In this document: positions 25,679-33,283 of the stretch, one piece after another
How the letters are laid out: each line of letters begins with the position of its first letter
Position numbering within the stretch: position 1 is the first letter of the stretch
Source: Acidomonas methanolica
GTDB lineage: Bacteria; Pseudomonadota; Alphaproteobacteria; Acetobacterales; Acetobacteraceae
DNA: 33,283 nucleotides
Direction of reading: 5' to 3'
NCBI RefSeq assembly: GCF_004346035.1
Contig: NZ_SLZN01000029.1
Span: forward strand, 1-33,283
The notes under the pieces: generated by a model
What the model was told of the DNA's origin: nothing
What the model saw: only the letters and a program-made list of their open reading frames with translations
The model's database searches: none
Position numbers and translations under genes: made by a program

Positions 25679-26314
25679 TTAATCCGGCTCATATCCGGCG
25701 GCGGTGAAGAAGTTGGCGCACTCGGTTGGGGTGAAGGCCTGGAAGACGTCTCCGACGGCATCCCAGAGTGCCGTGACGGTGCGTTCCGCCCGGCTCCGCA
25801 TAAGGGATTTGAGTTTGGAGAACGCCATCTCGATCGGATTGAAATCTGGGCTGTAGGGCGGCAGGAACATCATCGACGCCCCGGCCTGCTCAATGGCCGT
25901 CCGTGCGCCAGGCATACGATGGGCCGGGAGATTGTCGAGGATGACGATATCGCCCGGTTGCAGGGTCGGCACGAGCACCCGTTCGACATAGGTCTGGAAC
26001 ACGACACCGTTCATTGCCCCGTCACGCACGAACGGCGCGGTCAGGCCGGTCGTGCGTAGTGCTCCGGTGAAGGTGGTGGTTTTCCAATGTCCATGCGGCA
26101 CGCCGGCGCGGCATCGCTCTCCGCGCGGGGCGCGTCCGCGCAGCCGGGCCATCTTCGTCGAGAGGCTGGTTTCGTCGATGAAGACCAGCCGCTCAGGGTC
26201 GAGATCAGGCTGGGCGTCGAACCAGTCCTCGCGCCGTGTCAGGACGTCGGGACGCTCCTGCTCCAGTGCATGGGCGGTCTTTTTTTGAACGTCCAGTTGC
26301 GCTGACGCAGCCAC
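25679..26314 (-). CDS. IS630-family transposase, DDE part (orfB)
   Basis: The DDE catalytic domain: LVFIDETSLSTKMARLRGRAP (first Asp), GDIVILDNLPAHR (second Asp) and FLPPYSPDFNPIEMAFSKLKSLMR (Glu). It is joined to the upstream frame at a run of seven A residues on the coding strand (plus coordinates 26280-26286), where ribosomal slippage would turn WTFKK into KKTAHALEQERPDVL. Its own in-frame start is therefore not meaningful. The domain itself appears intact to the normal C-terminus. Confidence 0.85.
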   Translation of the reverse strand: MAASAQLDVQKKTAHALEQERPDVLTRREDWFDAQPDLDPERLVFIDETSLSTKMARLRGRAPRGERCRAGVPHGHWKTTTFTGALRTTGLTAPFVRDGAMNGVVFQTYVERVLVPTLQPGDIVILDNLPAHRMPGARTAIEQAGASMMFLPPYSPDFNPIEMAFSKLKSLMRSRAERTVTALWDAVGDVFQAFTPTECANFFTAAGYEPD

Positions 26315-26623
26315 CGGCTGAGCATGCTGCGCCCGATCTCCACCGCATGCTCTTCACGCAGGCGCGCCGCCATCTCCAGCAGCGTGATGTCCCGGCGCGC
26401 CTCGATCAGATCGAAGATGAAAGCCTCATGAGCGTCCAGTCGGGAGCCACGCGGCTTGCCCTGACGGCGCGCCGTCCGCTCGCCCGTTTCGCGCTCCCGC
26501 CGCAGCCACCGGATCGCCGTGGCAATCCCGACATGAACCGCGCTGCCGCAGCACGCGCCGACAGGCCGCACGCTCCCGCCGCCAGACCCGCACCCGAAGA
26601 TCATCGCCATACGCTCGAGACAT
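26239..26623 (-). pseudogene. IS630-family transposase, N-terminal HTH part (orfA), frameshifted
   Basis: The readable part, ATAIRWLRRERETGERTARRQGKPRGSRLDAHEAFIFDLIEARRDITLLEMAARLREEHAVEIGRSMLSRWLRQRNWTFKKRPP, is the HTH region of IS630 transposases. The first 25 or so residues (MSRAYGDDLRVRV, start 26623) are in another frame, and the intervening SARAAAARF lies in the third, so at least two small indels break the N-terminus. The element is probably not self-mobile. Confidence 0.7.
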
Positions 26624-26778
26624 CGCCCTCTCCATCCATGGATAGGGTGAATCACAAGGCACACGCATTGTCACGCCGCAGAATCAGCGTTCAGTGGAGA
26701 CGCTCTAGACGAGGCGGGACGCCTGGCTCCCTCAGGCCCTTGGGAGGCCACCTATGGTCCTGACCCGAGGCGTTTCCC

Positions 26779-27678
26779 TTACCCGCCGTTTTTCTCGAAA
26801 CCGGCGTAGATGGCGGCGGAGATCGCGTTGAGCCGCTTCAGCCCGGCCGCGTCGTCCGGCAGGTCGCGGCTGAGTTCGACGAGGATATAGGTCCGCCCGT
26901 CCGGGGGGAAGACGATGGCCGCGTCATTGCGCACGCCCGTGACCCAGCCCGTCTTGTGCGCGACGGGCGTTCCGGGGGGAAGGCCGGGCGAGATGACGTT
27001 GTTGAATGTCTGGCCGAGCAGGATGGCGATCATCGCCTCGCTCGCCGCCGGATCGACGATCCGGTCCTGCGCGAGCTTCTGCATGAAATCGCCCAGGCCC
27101 CGCGCGGTGACGCGGTTGCGGATGCCTTGGGCATCGGCGTCGAAATCCTCGATCATCCGGCCGAACGTGATCCCCTTCAGGCCTTGATGCGCCACCACGC
27201 TGCGGATGAAGGGCACCCCGAGACGCTCAACCATAAGGTTCGTGGCGAGGTTGCTGCTGTATTGGATCATCACCCGCAGCAATTCGGTCACGCTGACGGG
27301 CTTCCCGACCTCGGCGTAGAGCGGATCGTAGGAATCCTCCTTCTGGTCGAGCGAGAAGTCACGCGTACCGACCAGGGAGTGGAAGCGGTTATGGACGACG
27401 ATCATCTCGTCGGGGTTCAGCGTACCGGCGCGGAAGGCGACATAGGCGGCGTCCAGCACGAAGAGCTTCATGGTGCTGGCCGCGTTGATCGGCTCGTCGC
27501 ATTTCAGGCACACCTCCGGCGCGCGGCCGAGCCGGGCGGCGTAGACGGCGAAGGTGCCGGGCTGTCCCTCCGTCAGCCGCGCCACTTCGTCCTGAAGCGG
27601 CGCGGCTCGCGCCGTCCCGGTCAGGAAGACGGCGGCCAGCGCCAGGCCATACGCTCTTGCGCGATGAAATCGTGGCAT
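26779..27678 (-). CDS. Class A beta-lactamase-like serine hydrolase
   Basis: 299 residues with a signal peptide (cleavage after about TARA, residue 25). Motifs: SxxK as Ser68-Thr-Met-Lys71, YSSN (140-143) in place of the usual SDN, and HKTGW for KTG. The fold segments match PF13354. The omega-loop Glu is not obvious in MIEDFDADAQGIRNRVTARGLGDF, and the SDN Asp is Ser, so turnover of beta-lactams needs proof. ATG 27678 gives a clean signal peptide; the longer frame does not. It follows the ester hydrolase by 157 bp on the same strand. Confidence 0.85.
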   Translation of the reverse strand: MPRFHRARAYGLALAAVFLTGTARAAPLQDEVARLTEGQPGTFAVYAARLGRAPEVCLKCDEPINAASTMKLFVLDAAYVAFRAGTLNPDEMIVVHNRFHSLVGTRDFSLDQKEDSYDPLYAEVGKPVSVTELLRVMIQYSSNLATNLMVERLGVPFIRSVVAHQGLKGITFGRMIEDFDADAQGIRNRVTARGLGDFMQKLAQDRIVDPAASEAMIAILLGQTFNNVISPGLPPGTPVAHKTGWVTGVRNDAAIVFPPDGRTYILVELSRDLPDDAAGLKRLNAISAAIYAGFEKNGG

Positions 27679-27721
27679 CCGCACCGTCCGTTCTCCTTGT
27701 TCTTGCGGGTGAAAGCATAGT

Positions 27722-27753
27722 CCTCGTTCCGAGGCCATACCATTTCGTATGGC
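27722..27753 (-). promoter_or_regulatory. Two adjacent hairpins upstream of the beta-lactamase gene
   Basis: CCTCG-TTC-CGAGG (27722-27734) and GCCATAC-6 nt-GTATGGC (27734-27753), both perfect, lie between the ester hydrolase stop and the beta-lactamase start. They may be a terminator for the upstream operon or an operator; no T-run follows. Confidence 0.35.
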
Positions 27754-27835
27754 GCTCTCTTCCTTAACGCGCGGTTATCATCCGCGGACAAAGAAGCGTG
27801 GCCCGAGGTTTCACGAGCGGCGCCCGGCGCGGTTC

Positions 27836-29746
27836 CTACGGCTGATGAACCTCCAGCCAACTCCCGGCGATGTCCACGGCGATCGTCGCGGGCTTGTAGG
27901 CGTCCTTCGGCGCCAGGAAGATCGAGTCCACATAGGTCTGCGGATTGCGGTCGTAGAGCGGGAACCAGCTCGACTGGATCTGGACCATGATCCGGTGGCC
28001 CGGCAGGAAGGTGTGGTTCGCGAGCGGAAGCCTCAGCCGGTAGAGTTGCGGGGCGTTGGCCGGGATCGGTTCGGGATGCTCCATGCTGTTGCGGTAGCGT
28101 CCGCGCAGGATATCCGCCGAGATCATGAGCTGATAGCCGCCCATCTCCGGCTGATCGGCCACCTGATCGGGATAGACGTCGATCAGCTTCACCACGAAAT
28201 CGCCGTCCGTCCCGCTGGTGGCGGCGGTGAGGTGCATGACCGGCTGGCCCGTCACGGTGAACGGCCGCGTCAGCGCGGGCGAGACGAAGCTCAGCACGTC
28301 TGGCCGGGCGGCGGCGTTGCGCTGGTCCGTGGCCAGCCACCAGCGCCATTCCGATCCGGGCTGGCCCTTCGGCACGACGGGCCGCTGGACGTAGGGAACG
28401 GGATGGTCCGGGTCCGAGACATAGCGCGCCTCGCCCGCGCCGGGCGGCGGAGCGGACGGGCCAAGCCCGCCGCCCGGCTGGAGATGGAGCGACGTGCAGC
28501 TCGCATCGCAGTCGCGCGGGGGGAGAGCGGCTGTCGTGCCCCATTCGTCTTCGCCCGTGCGGAAGGCCGTGACGCGCGCGGGCAGGGGCACCGTCGCGTC
28601 CTTGAGGTAATGGGCGAGGAACGGCGCGAGGATGTGGCGGCGGAAGAAAAGCCCCGTGTCGGAATGCAGCTTCACGGGGCCGAGCGTGCTCGCCTCGCGG
28701 ATTTCCCCGCCATGGTTCCACGGCCCGACCGCCAACCAGAGATTGGCGCGTGCGGCGGGCACGGCGCTCATGGCGTAATAGAGGGCGACGGCGCCGTAAT
28801 TGTCTTCCTGGTCCCACAGGCTATGGACAAGGAGCGTGGGCACGCTCAGCCCCTCCTTCGGGAGGAGCCGGTCGAGCGCCTGCGCCTGCCACCACGAATC
28901 GTAGGCCGGATGGGCGAGGATCTGGCGGAAGAAGCCGATCTGGTCCATTCCGCGCGCCCGACCGACCGCGCCCGCCGAGACGCCGTCGAGGAAGAAACTG
29001 TAGGAATCGTAGACGCTCGTCCACCATTTCGCGGTGTTTTTCGGGGTGCCGCTCTGATCGAAGATATAGGGCAACATCTCCTCGCGGAACGCGCCGTTAT
29101 GGAACCAGTCGTCGCCCATCCAGCCGTCGACCATGGGATTCATCGGCACCGAGACCTTGAGCGCCGGATGTGGATGGAACAGGGCCGTCAAGGCGGTGAA
29201 CCCGTCATAGGACACGCCGATGATGCCGACCTTTCCATTGCTTTCAGGCACGTGATGGATCAGCCAGTCGATCGTGTCCCATGTATCGGTGCCTTCATCC
29301 ACGGCGGTTCCGTTCTCCGGGCCGCGCATCGGGCGGTTCATCACGTACTGCCCCTCGGAGCCGTATTTGCCCCGGATGTCCTGAAGCACGCGGATATAGC
29401 CGCCTTCGGTGACGATGTCCGGCATGTTGTCGTAGCCATATAACGACGTGGCCAGGTCGGAGCTTGGAGTCAGCGACGCCATGTGGGCGGCGTCATAGGG
29501 CGTGCGCGTCAGCAGCAACGGCGCTCCGTGCGCGCCTTTGGGGATCAGGATGACGGTATGGAGCTTCGCCCCGTCGCGCATCGGGATCATGACGTCGCGG
29601 CGCGTGAAGTCGAAACCATCCTCGACGGGATGGAAATGCGCCGGCATGTCCGCCTCGATGCCGCCGGGTGGGGGTGCCGCCCGCACGGGAAAAGCCGGAC
29701 TGGCCAGGATCGCGATACAGGCCGAAGCCAGAAAGAACTTCTTCAT
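27836..29746 (-). CDS. Alpha-amino-acid ester hydrolase (beta-lactam acylase type, S15/CocE family)
   Basis: 636 residues, exported (signal peptide MKKFFLASACIAILASPAFPVRA). It hydrolyses esters and amides of alpha-amino acids and can cleave or form beta-lactams such as cephalexin. Triad: Ser179 in GVSYDG, Asp312 in LWDQED, His345 in GPWNHGG. The spacings 133 and 33 equal those I recall for the Xanthomonas citri enzyme (Ser174, Asp307, His340). The carboxylate cluster that binds the substrate amino group is also in register (Asp213, Glu314, Asp315), and Tyr180 fits the oxyanion role. A C-terminal jelly-roll domain follows. The gene is 32 bases behind the TonB receptor, in the same operon. Confidence 0.9.
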   Translation of the reverse strand: MKKFFLASACIAILASPAFPVRAAPPPGGIEADMPAHFHPVEDGFDFTRRDVMIPMRDGAKLHTVILIPKGAHGAPLLLTRTPYDAAHMASLTPSSDLATSLYGYDNMPDIVTEGGYIRVLQDIRGKYGSEGQYVMNRPMRGPENGTAVDEGTDTWDTIDWLIHHVPESNGKVGIIGVSYDGFTALTALFHPHPALKVSVPMNPMVDGWMGDDWFHNGAFREEMLPYIFDQSGTPKNTAKWWTSVYDSYSFFLDGVSAGAVGRARGMDQIGFFRQILAHPAYDSWWQAQALDRLLPKEGLSVPTLLVHSLWDQEDNYGAVALYYAMSAVPAARANLWLAVGPWNHGGEIREASTLGPVKLHSDTGLFFRRHILAPFLAHYLKDATVPLPARVTAFRTGEDEWGTTAALPPRDCDASCTSLHLQPGGGLGPSAPPPGAGEARYVSDPDHPVPYVQRPVVPKGQPGSEWRWWLATDQRNAAARPDVLSFVSPALTRPFTVTGQPVMHLTAATSGTDGDFVVKLIDVYPDQVADQPEMGGYQLMISADILRGRYRNSMEHPEPIPANAPQLYRLRLPLANHTFLPGHRIMVQIQSSWFPLYDRNPQTYVDSIFLAPKDAYKPATIAVDIAGSWLEVHQP

Positions 29747-29778
29747 TTTGCGCCTTTCCACGAACGGGCGTTTGTTCT

Positions 29779-32247
29779 TCAGAATTCTGCGGAGATCGTA
29801 CCGTAATATTCTCGCGGCGCCGCGACGAACAGATTGGCGTTGTCGTCGCCCGAGACGGAGGCCGCGCCATAGACGCCGCCGATATAGTTCGCGTCGAACA
29901 GATTCGTGATCTGGAATGACGCCTTCAGGTTGCGGGCGAAGCCGATTTTGCCGAAATCATAGGTCAGGCCGAGATTGGCGACCCAATAGGACGGAATATA
30001 CTCGTCGTTGAGGAACGTCATCGGTCGCGAGCTGACGTAGTTCACGTTGAAGTTGAACATGGCGTGATGATACAGGTAGTTCAGATTGGCTTTATACATA
30101 TATTTTGGGTAATAAACCTGATGCTTTCCCTTCAGGCTGTAAGGTTTTCCGCCATAATTGATGGATCTGGATTGATATTCGGCATCGTTCCAGCTGAAGC
30201 TGTTGGTGATCTCCAGACCTTTGAGCGGACGGATGGTGCCCATGACATCCGCGCCGTTCATGGTCTCGCGACCCACGTTCAGGTAGGCGGTCGTTGCGTT
30301 GGCGGACGTGCCCTGCGTGATGGTGGCGAGGCGGTTATAATAGTCGGTATGATAGAAATCGGCCGTCCCCGTGAAAAACACCGAATCGTAGCGATAGCCG
30401 ATCACATAGTTCCATGTTCTCTCCGGGCGTAGAAGTTTCTGGTTCGCATCGAAAACCTCCTGCGCGGGATGAGAGGAATTGCCAAGTCCGCCCCACGGGC
30501 CGCTTGAGGTCTGGGTGAAGTAATCGTACGCCCGCATATTCTCGGCGATGTCCCAATAAAGTTCGTGATGGCGGAGGAAATGCCAGTCCCAGTTGAAATG
30601 GGGCAGGAACGCCGCGGATGCCGCCATCGCGCCGTTGACGGGATGGCGATAATAGGTGTTCCATCCTTCGGCACCAAGTTGCGCCGTATTGTCGACCTTG
30701 GTGCCGCCATGAGTCGTCTGGGTCAGGGATTTGAACCCCGCGAGCAGGGTCATGCCCGGCATGATCGTCCAGCGATCCTGAAGGAAGAACTGGAACGTAT
30801 TCGTATTGAAACTGTCCACGTACCACGTATGCGCCTGGCTCTGCTTGAAGTCGGAGAGCCAGTTATGGGCGCTGTTCAGGTAATCCTCATAAAGACGAGA
30901 GGGGTAGTTGAAATAGTTGTTTTCGTACCAGAGGCCCGTCTCGATATGATTGTTATGCGGCGCCTCTATCGAGACTTTCTGCGTGAAGCCAATTCTGCGC
31001 GTCTGGGCATGAGACATGCCCAAGGCCATGGGCACACCGGACACCGTGCCGTTCGGCAACAGTTCAGGCGTGCCGTAACTTGGCGACGTCACGAAATTAT
31101 TCGTCCCGCCGTAAATGGCGCTATTGACGTTCCCGTAGGCAACCGTATCCGATGTGACGTTCTTAAGAAGATCGAAATGGCCGGTGACCGCCGAAAGATA
31201 GGTCCGTTGTAGCTGGGAGGCGTCCCAGGCATAGTCCCCGATCTCGTCATTCGACAGGATGCCCTGATATCCCGGCGGAACGTCGGATGTATACTGAGCG
31301 TAGTAAGCCCAAAGTTTGGCGGTTTCGTAGTCCGGCTTGAGATAGGTCGTATCTCGTCCCATCTTCTCCCACATGTTCTTCGTAAGGGTGAGATAGTTCC
31401 CTTGCGTGAAATTCCCGTAGCCGAAAAACGCCGTGACGCGCCCGCGATTGCCGACTGGCTGGACGAGCTTGGCGTTCGCCTGAAGCTCGCTCTGATAGCC
31501 ATATCCTTTCCAGAGATCGGTGTTCGTCCGGGCGAAGGAGGCGTAGAATTTCGTGCCGGTGGCGTTCAGGACACCGCTATCCACCCGGCCATAGGTGCGA
31601 TAGGCGGCGTAGCTCCCGAACGTCTGGCTGATCTTCCCGCCCGCCTTGTCCTTCGGGTCGGAGGAGATATACGTCATGGCGCCGCCGAGATTCTGCGCGG
31701 AGAACGAGTCGAGGGCTCCGGCGCCTTGTGACATGGTCATCCCGGCGATGTCGTCCTGAATCATGGCCTGTGTGATCGAGACGCCGTTGATATTGAGGAA
31801 GCCCTGCGTCCCCAGGGGAATGCCGTCGAGCGTGGCGCCGATCTGGGTCTGGGTGAAGCCGCGGACATAGAACGTGTTCGCGTAAGTATCCAGGCCGAAA
31901 GCATCCGTCGACGTGAAATTCGCGCCCGGCGTCGTCAGGGCCAATATCTGCATCGGGTTCGTTCCAGCGACGAACCTGTCCATGATCTGGCGCGTCACTG
32001 CAACCTCTGCTCCATGACTGCGCACGCGCGACGCGCTGACGGAGATCGCCTCCCCCGCGCCGGCCTCGAGCGAGGTCCGGCGGGGACGCGGCGTCCGCGC
32101 GCCAGACGAGGGAGCCTGCGCGGCGGTCGTCGGTTGTCTGCCTGAATGAGTCCTGGTCCGATGCTTGTGCGGCTTGTCTGCGGCATAGGCGCCGAACGGC
32201 GTCCCGCCGAGACAAATGGCCGCAATAATGGCGCTCGAAGTCGTCAC
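29779..32247 (-). CDS. TonB-dependent outer-membrane receptor
   Basis: 822 residues. Plug domain with ISVSASRVRSHGAEVAVTRQIMDRF, NTFYVRGFTQTQIGATLDGIPLGTQGFLNINGVSI and GAGALDSFSAQNLGGAMTY, then a 22-strand barrel, ending in the aromatic YYGTISAEF needed for membrane insertion. The substrate is not evident. The start is odd: the only in-frame start is GTG 32247 without a good ribosome site, five bases from the end of an IS66 element, and the signal peptide (AIIAAICLGGTPFGAYA) lacks a basic n-region. The insertion has probably removed the native start. It is followed by the ester hydrolase gene. Confidence 0.88.
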   Translation of the reverse strand: MTTSSAIIAAICLGGTPFGAYAADKPHKHRTRTHSGRQPTTAAQAPSSGARTPRPRRTSLEAGAGEAISVSASRVRSHGAEVAVTRQIMDRFVAGTNPMQILALTTPGANFTSTDAFGLDTYANTFYVRGFTQTQIGATLDGIPLGTQGFLNINGVSITQAMIQDDIAGMTMSQGAGALDSFSAQNLGGAMTYISSDPKDKAGGKISQTFGSYAAYRTYGRVDSGVLNATGTKFYASFARTNTDLWKGYGYQSELQANAKLVQPVGNRGRVTAFFGYGNFTQGNYLTLTKNMWEKMGRDTTYLKPDYETAKLWAYYAQYTSDVPPGYQGILSNDEIGDYAWDASQLQRTYLSAVTGHFDLLKNVTSDTVAYGNVNSAIYGGTNNFVTSPSYGTPELLPNGTVSGVPMALGMSHAQTRRIGFTQKVSIEAPHNNHIETGLWYENNYFNYPSRLYEDYLNSAHNWLSDFKQSQAHTWYVDSFNTNTFQFFLQDRWTIMPGMTLLAGFKSLTQTTHGGTKVDNTAQLGAEGWNTYYRHPVNGAMAASAAFLPHFNWDWHFLRHHELYWDIAENMRAYDYFTQTSSGPWGGLGNSSHPAQEVFDANQKLLRPERTWNYVIGYRYDSVFFTGTADFYHTDYYNRLATITQGTSANATTAYLNVGRETMNGADVMGTIRPLKGLEITNSFSWNDAEYQSRSINYGGKPYSLKGKHQVYYPKYMYKANLNYLYHHAMFNFNVNYVSSRPMTFLNDEYIPSYWVANLGLTYDFGKIGFARNLKASFQITNLFDANYIGGVYGAASVSGDDNANLFVAAPREYYGTISAEF

Positions 32248-32348
32248 GCGGGTAACCGGCCGCTCAGGGCCGCCTTATGAGTGGATTGGATGATTGGTAA
32301 TCTCCTGTTGTTAACGACGTCGTTATTGACGTCGTTTGGGAGGTGAGC

Positions 32349-32720
32349 ATGGGGCAGGAGATCCTGATTGACGTGGAGCGTCGACGGCGCTGGGCTGTGG
32401 CGCGGAAGCTGAGCATCCTGTCGGAGGTTGGTGTGGACGGGGCTACGGTATCTGATGTGGCCCGCCGCCACGACCTGACGCGGCAGCACCTCTACCAGTG
32501 GCGGAACTGGCTGCGGCAGCACTCTTCTGTTGCTGCTCGAGATGTCCGTTTTCTTCCGGTTGAGTGCATGGATGACAGGGGCGCCGTGGCAGGGCCTGCT
32601 GATGTGACCCGTCCAGGACGGGTGGACATCGTGCTGCGCAACGGGCGGACGATCGGGGTTTCGGGGGATCCCCCGGATGCCTTGCTGGCGCGGATCATCC
32701 GGATTGCGGAGACGGCATGA
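32349..32720 (+). CDS. tnpA: IS66-family accessory protein TnpA
   Basis: 123 residues with an HTH: RRRRWAVARKLSILSEVGVDGATVSDVARRHDLTRQHLYQWRNWLRQ, typical of IS66 OrfA. ATG 32349 is preceded by GGGAGG at 5 bases, better than the GTG at 32343. It overlaps tnpB by 4 bases (ATGA). Confidence 0.9.
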   Translation: MGQEILIDVERRRRWAVARKLSILSEVGVDGATVSDVARRHDLTRQHLYQWRNWLRQHSSVAARDVRFLPVECMDDRGAVAGPADVTRPGRVDIVLRNGRTIGVSGDPPDALLARIIRIAETA

Positions 32721-33064
32721 TCAGCCTGGGCAACGGCGTTCGCGTCTACCTGGCGTGTGGCGTGACCGACATGCGCAAGGGGATCTCGGGACTGGCGGCC
32801 CTGGCGCAGGACGTCCTGCGCCAGAACCCCACCTCCGGCGCGCTCTTTGCCTTTCGCGGTCGCAAGGGCGACAGGATCAAGCTCCTGACCTGGGATGGCC
32901 AGGGGTTCTGCCTGTATTACAAGGTTCTTGAGATCGGACGTTTTCCATGGCCGTCGCCGGCCGAGGGTGTGGCCCGGCTGACATCGGCACAGATGGCGAT
33001 GCTGTGGGAGGGTATGGACTGGAGACGGCCGGCGTGGTCGGCACCGCCCTCGCGGGTCGCCTGA
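32717..33064 (+). CDS. tnpB: IS66-family accessory protein TnpB
   Basis: 115 residues: VRVYLACGVTDMRKGISGLAALAQDVLRQNPTSGALFAFRGRKGDRIKLLTWDGQGFCLYYKVLEIGRFPWP is the IS66 Orf2 (TnpB) signature and appears complete. Confidence 0.93.
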   Translation: MISLGNGVRVYLACGVTDMRKGISGLAALAQDVLRQNPTSGALFAFRGRKGDRIKLLTWDGQGFCLYYKVLEIGRFPWPSPAEGVARLTSAQMAMLWEGMDWRRPAWSAPPSRVA

Positions 33065-33127
33065 TTTTTCTGCCTGTTCGATCGCGGAATTCTTTGTTTT
33101 TCAGTGGTTTTCCGCTATTCTTCGGAC

Positions 33128-33283
33128 ATGGCGACCAACCCCGGAACCCTGCCCGACGATCTTGCCGCGCTCAAGGCCATCATCATGGCCCAGCAGGTCG
33201 AGATCGCCCGGCTGTCGACGTCGGAACGGGCTTATGATGCGCTCATCCAGTCGCTCAAGATCCGCATCGCCCGCCTGCAGAAA
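33128..33283 (+). CDS. tnpC: IS66-family transposase TnpC, 5' part
   Basis: ATG 33128 opens a frame to the window edge (52 codons): MATNPGTLPDDLAALKAIIMAQQVEIARLSTSERAYDALIQSLKIRIARLQK, the N-terminal leucine-zipper region of IS66 transposases. The DDE domain lies beyond the window. Confidence 0.82.
   Translation, partial: MATNPGTLPDDLAALKAIIMAQQVEIARLSTSERAYDALIQSLKIRIARLQK

Larger units (their letters stand above)
25664..26707 (-). mobile_element. IS630-family insertion sequence (degenerate)
   Basis: About 1.04 kb between TA dinucleotides in CTAG contexts at both ends (25664 and 26706), as expected for IS630 target use. The ends are imperfect inverted repeats: GAGCCGTTCCAC inward from the left and GAGCGTCTCCAC inward from the right. 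It carries two transposase frames on the minus strand joined by an A7 run, with additional frameshifts in the N-terminal part. Confidence 0.75.
32252..33283 (+). mobile_element. IS66-family element, left part
   Basis: The left end is placed at GTAACCGGC (32252), since IS66 ends start GTAA. It contains tnpA, tnpB and the beginning of tnpC in the usual order and runs off the window. A perfect 14-bp palindrome TAACGACGTCGTTA (32312-32325), with an extra GACGTCGTT half copy at 32328, lies just before tnpA and may be an operator. The 8-bp target duplication cannot be checked because the right end is not included. Confidence 0.8.

Noticed and set aside
27749..29443. A 564-codon plus-strand frame
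   Set aside because: It is the antisense shadow of the ester hydrolase, which has a full catalytic triad; the shadow has no domain and is rich in Arg, Gly and His.

Overview
The window reads as alphaproteobacterial DNA, most likely from an acetic acid bacterium (Acetobacteraceae). Base composition is high in GC. The right part carries an alpha-amino-acid ester hydrolase whose catalytic residues and spacing match the Acetobacter/Xanthomonas enzymes, a TonB receptor, and IS66 and IS630 elements. The genus is an inference and no rRNA or tRNA gene is present to confirm it.

Region 1 (1-8.1 kb) is the backbone of an integrative conjugative element or plasmid of the Tn4371/proteobacterial ICE type. 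Reading on the minus strand from right to left, it holds antirestriction protein ArdA, DUF6499 and DUF2285 regulators, an AlpA-like helix-turn-helix protein, replication initiator RepA with three iteron-like repeats inside its 3' end, DUF2840, a TraF/S26 peptidase, DUF736, a lytic transglycosylase and a relaxase (cut by the window edge). ParA, usual between RepA and DUF2840, is absent. A short DUF2285-like gene lies on the plus strand.

Region 2 (8.5-24.9 kb) is a dense, visibly less GC-rich defence island, bracketed by two copies of a roughly 37-bp repeat (8163-8199 and 25006-25042). It opens with a WYL-domain regulator that overlaps hsdR, followed by hsdM, hsdS, an OLD/DUF3696-type ATPase and a PLD-like (HDR-motif) protein in one tight operon. 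A second operon holds DUF2188, TIR, a 54-residue zinc ribbon and a coiled-coil protein whose C-terminal domain resembles what is called a pPIWI-associating nuclease. It runs into a DUF4365(DREN)-APAZ protein and a catalytically inactive short prokaryotic Argonaute, which together form a SPARDA-type system. A convergent two-gene operon, ending 9 bp from the Argonaute gene, encodes a CHAT (caspase-like) protease and an unrecognised partner. The promoters of the WYL operon, the TIR operon and the CHAT operon share an AT-rich element around a GGGT/ACCC core, so the WYL protein may control all three. The TIR + zinc ribbon + coiled-coil + SPARDA + CHAT combination is the best candidate for an undescribed composite immune system.

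Region 3 (24.9-33.3 kb) holds about 800 bp of gene-free backbone remnants, a degenerate IS630 element, a class A beta-lactamase-like gene, an alpha-amino-acid ester hydrolase, a TonB-dependent receptor, and the left part of an IS66 element whose end abuts the start of the receptor gene.
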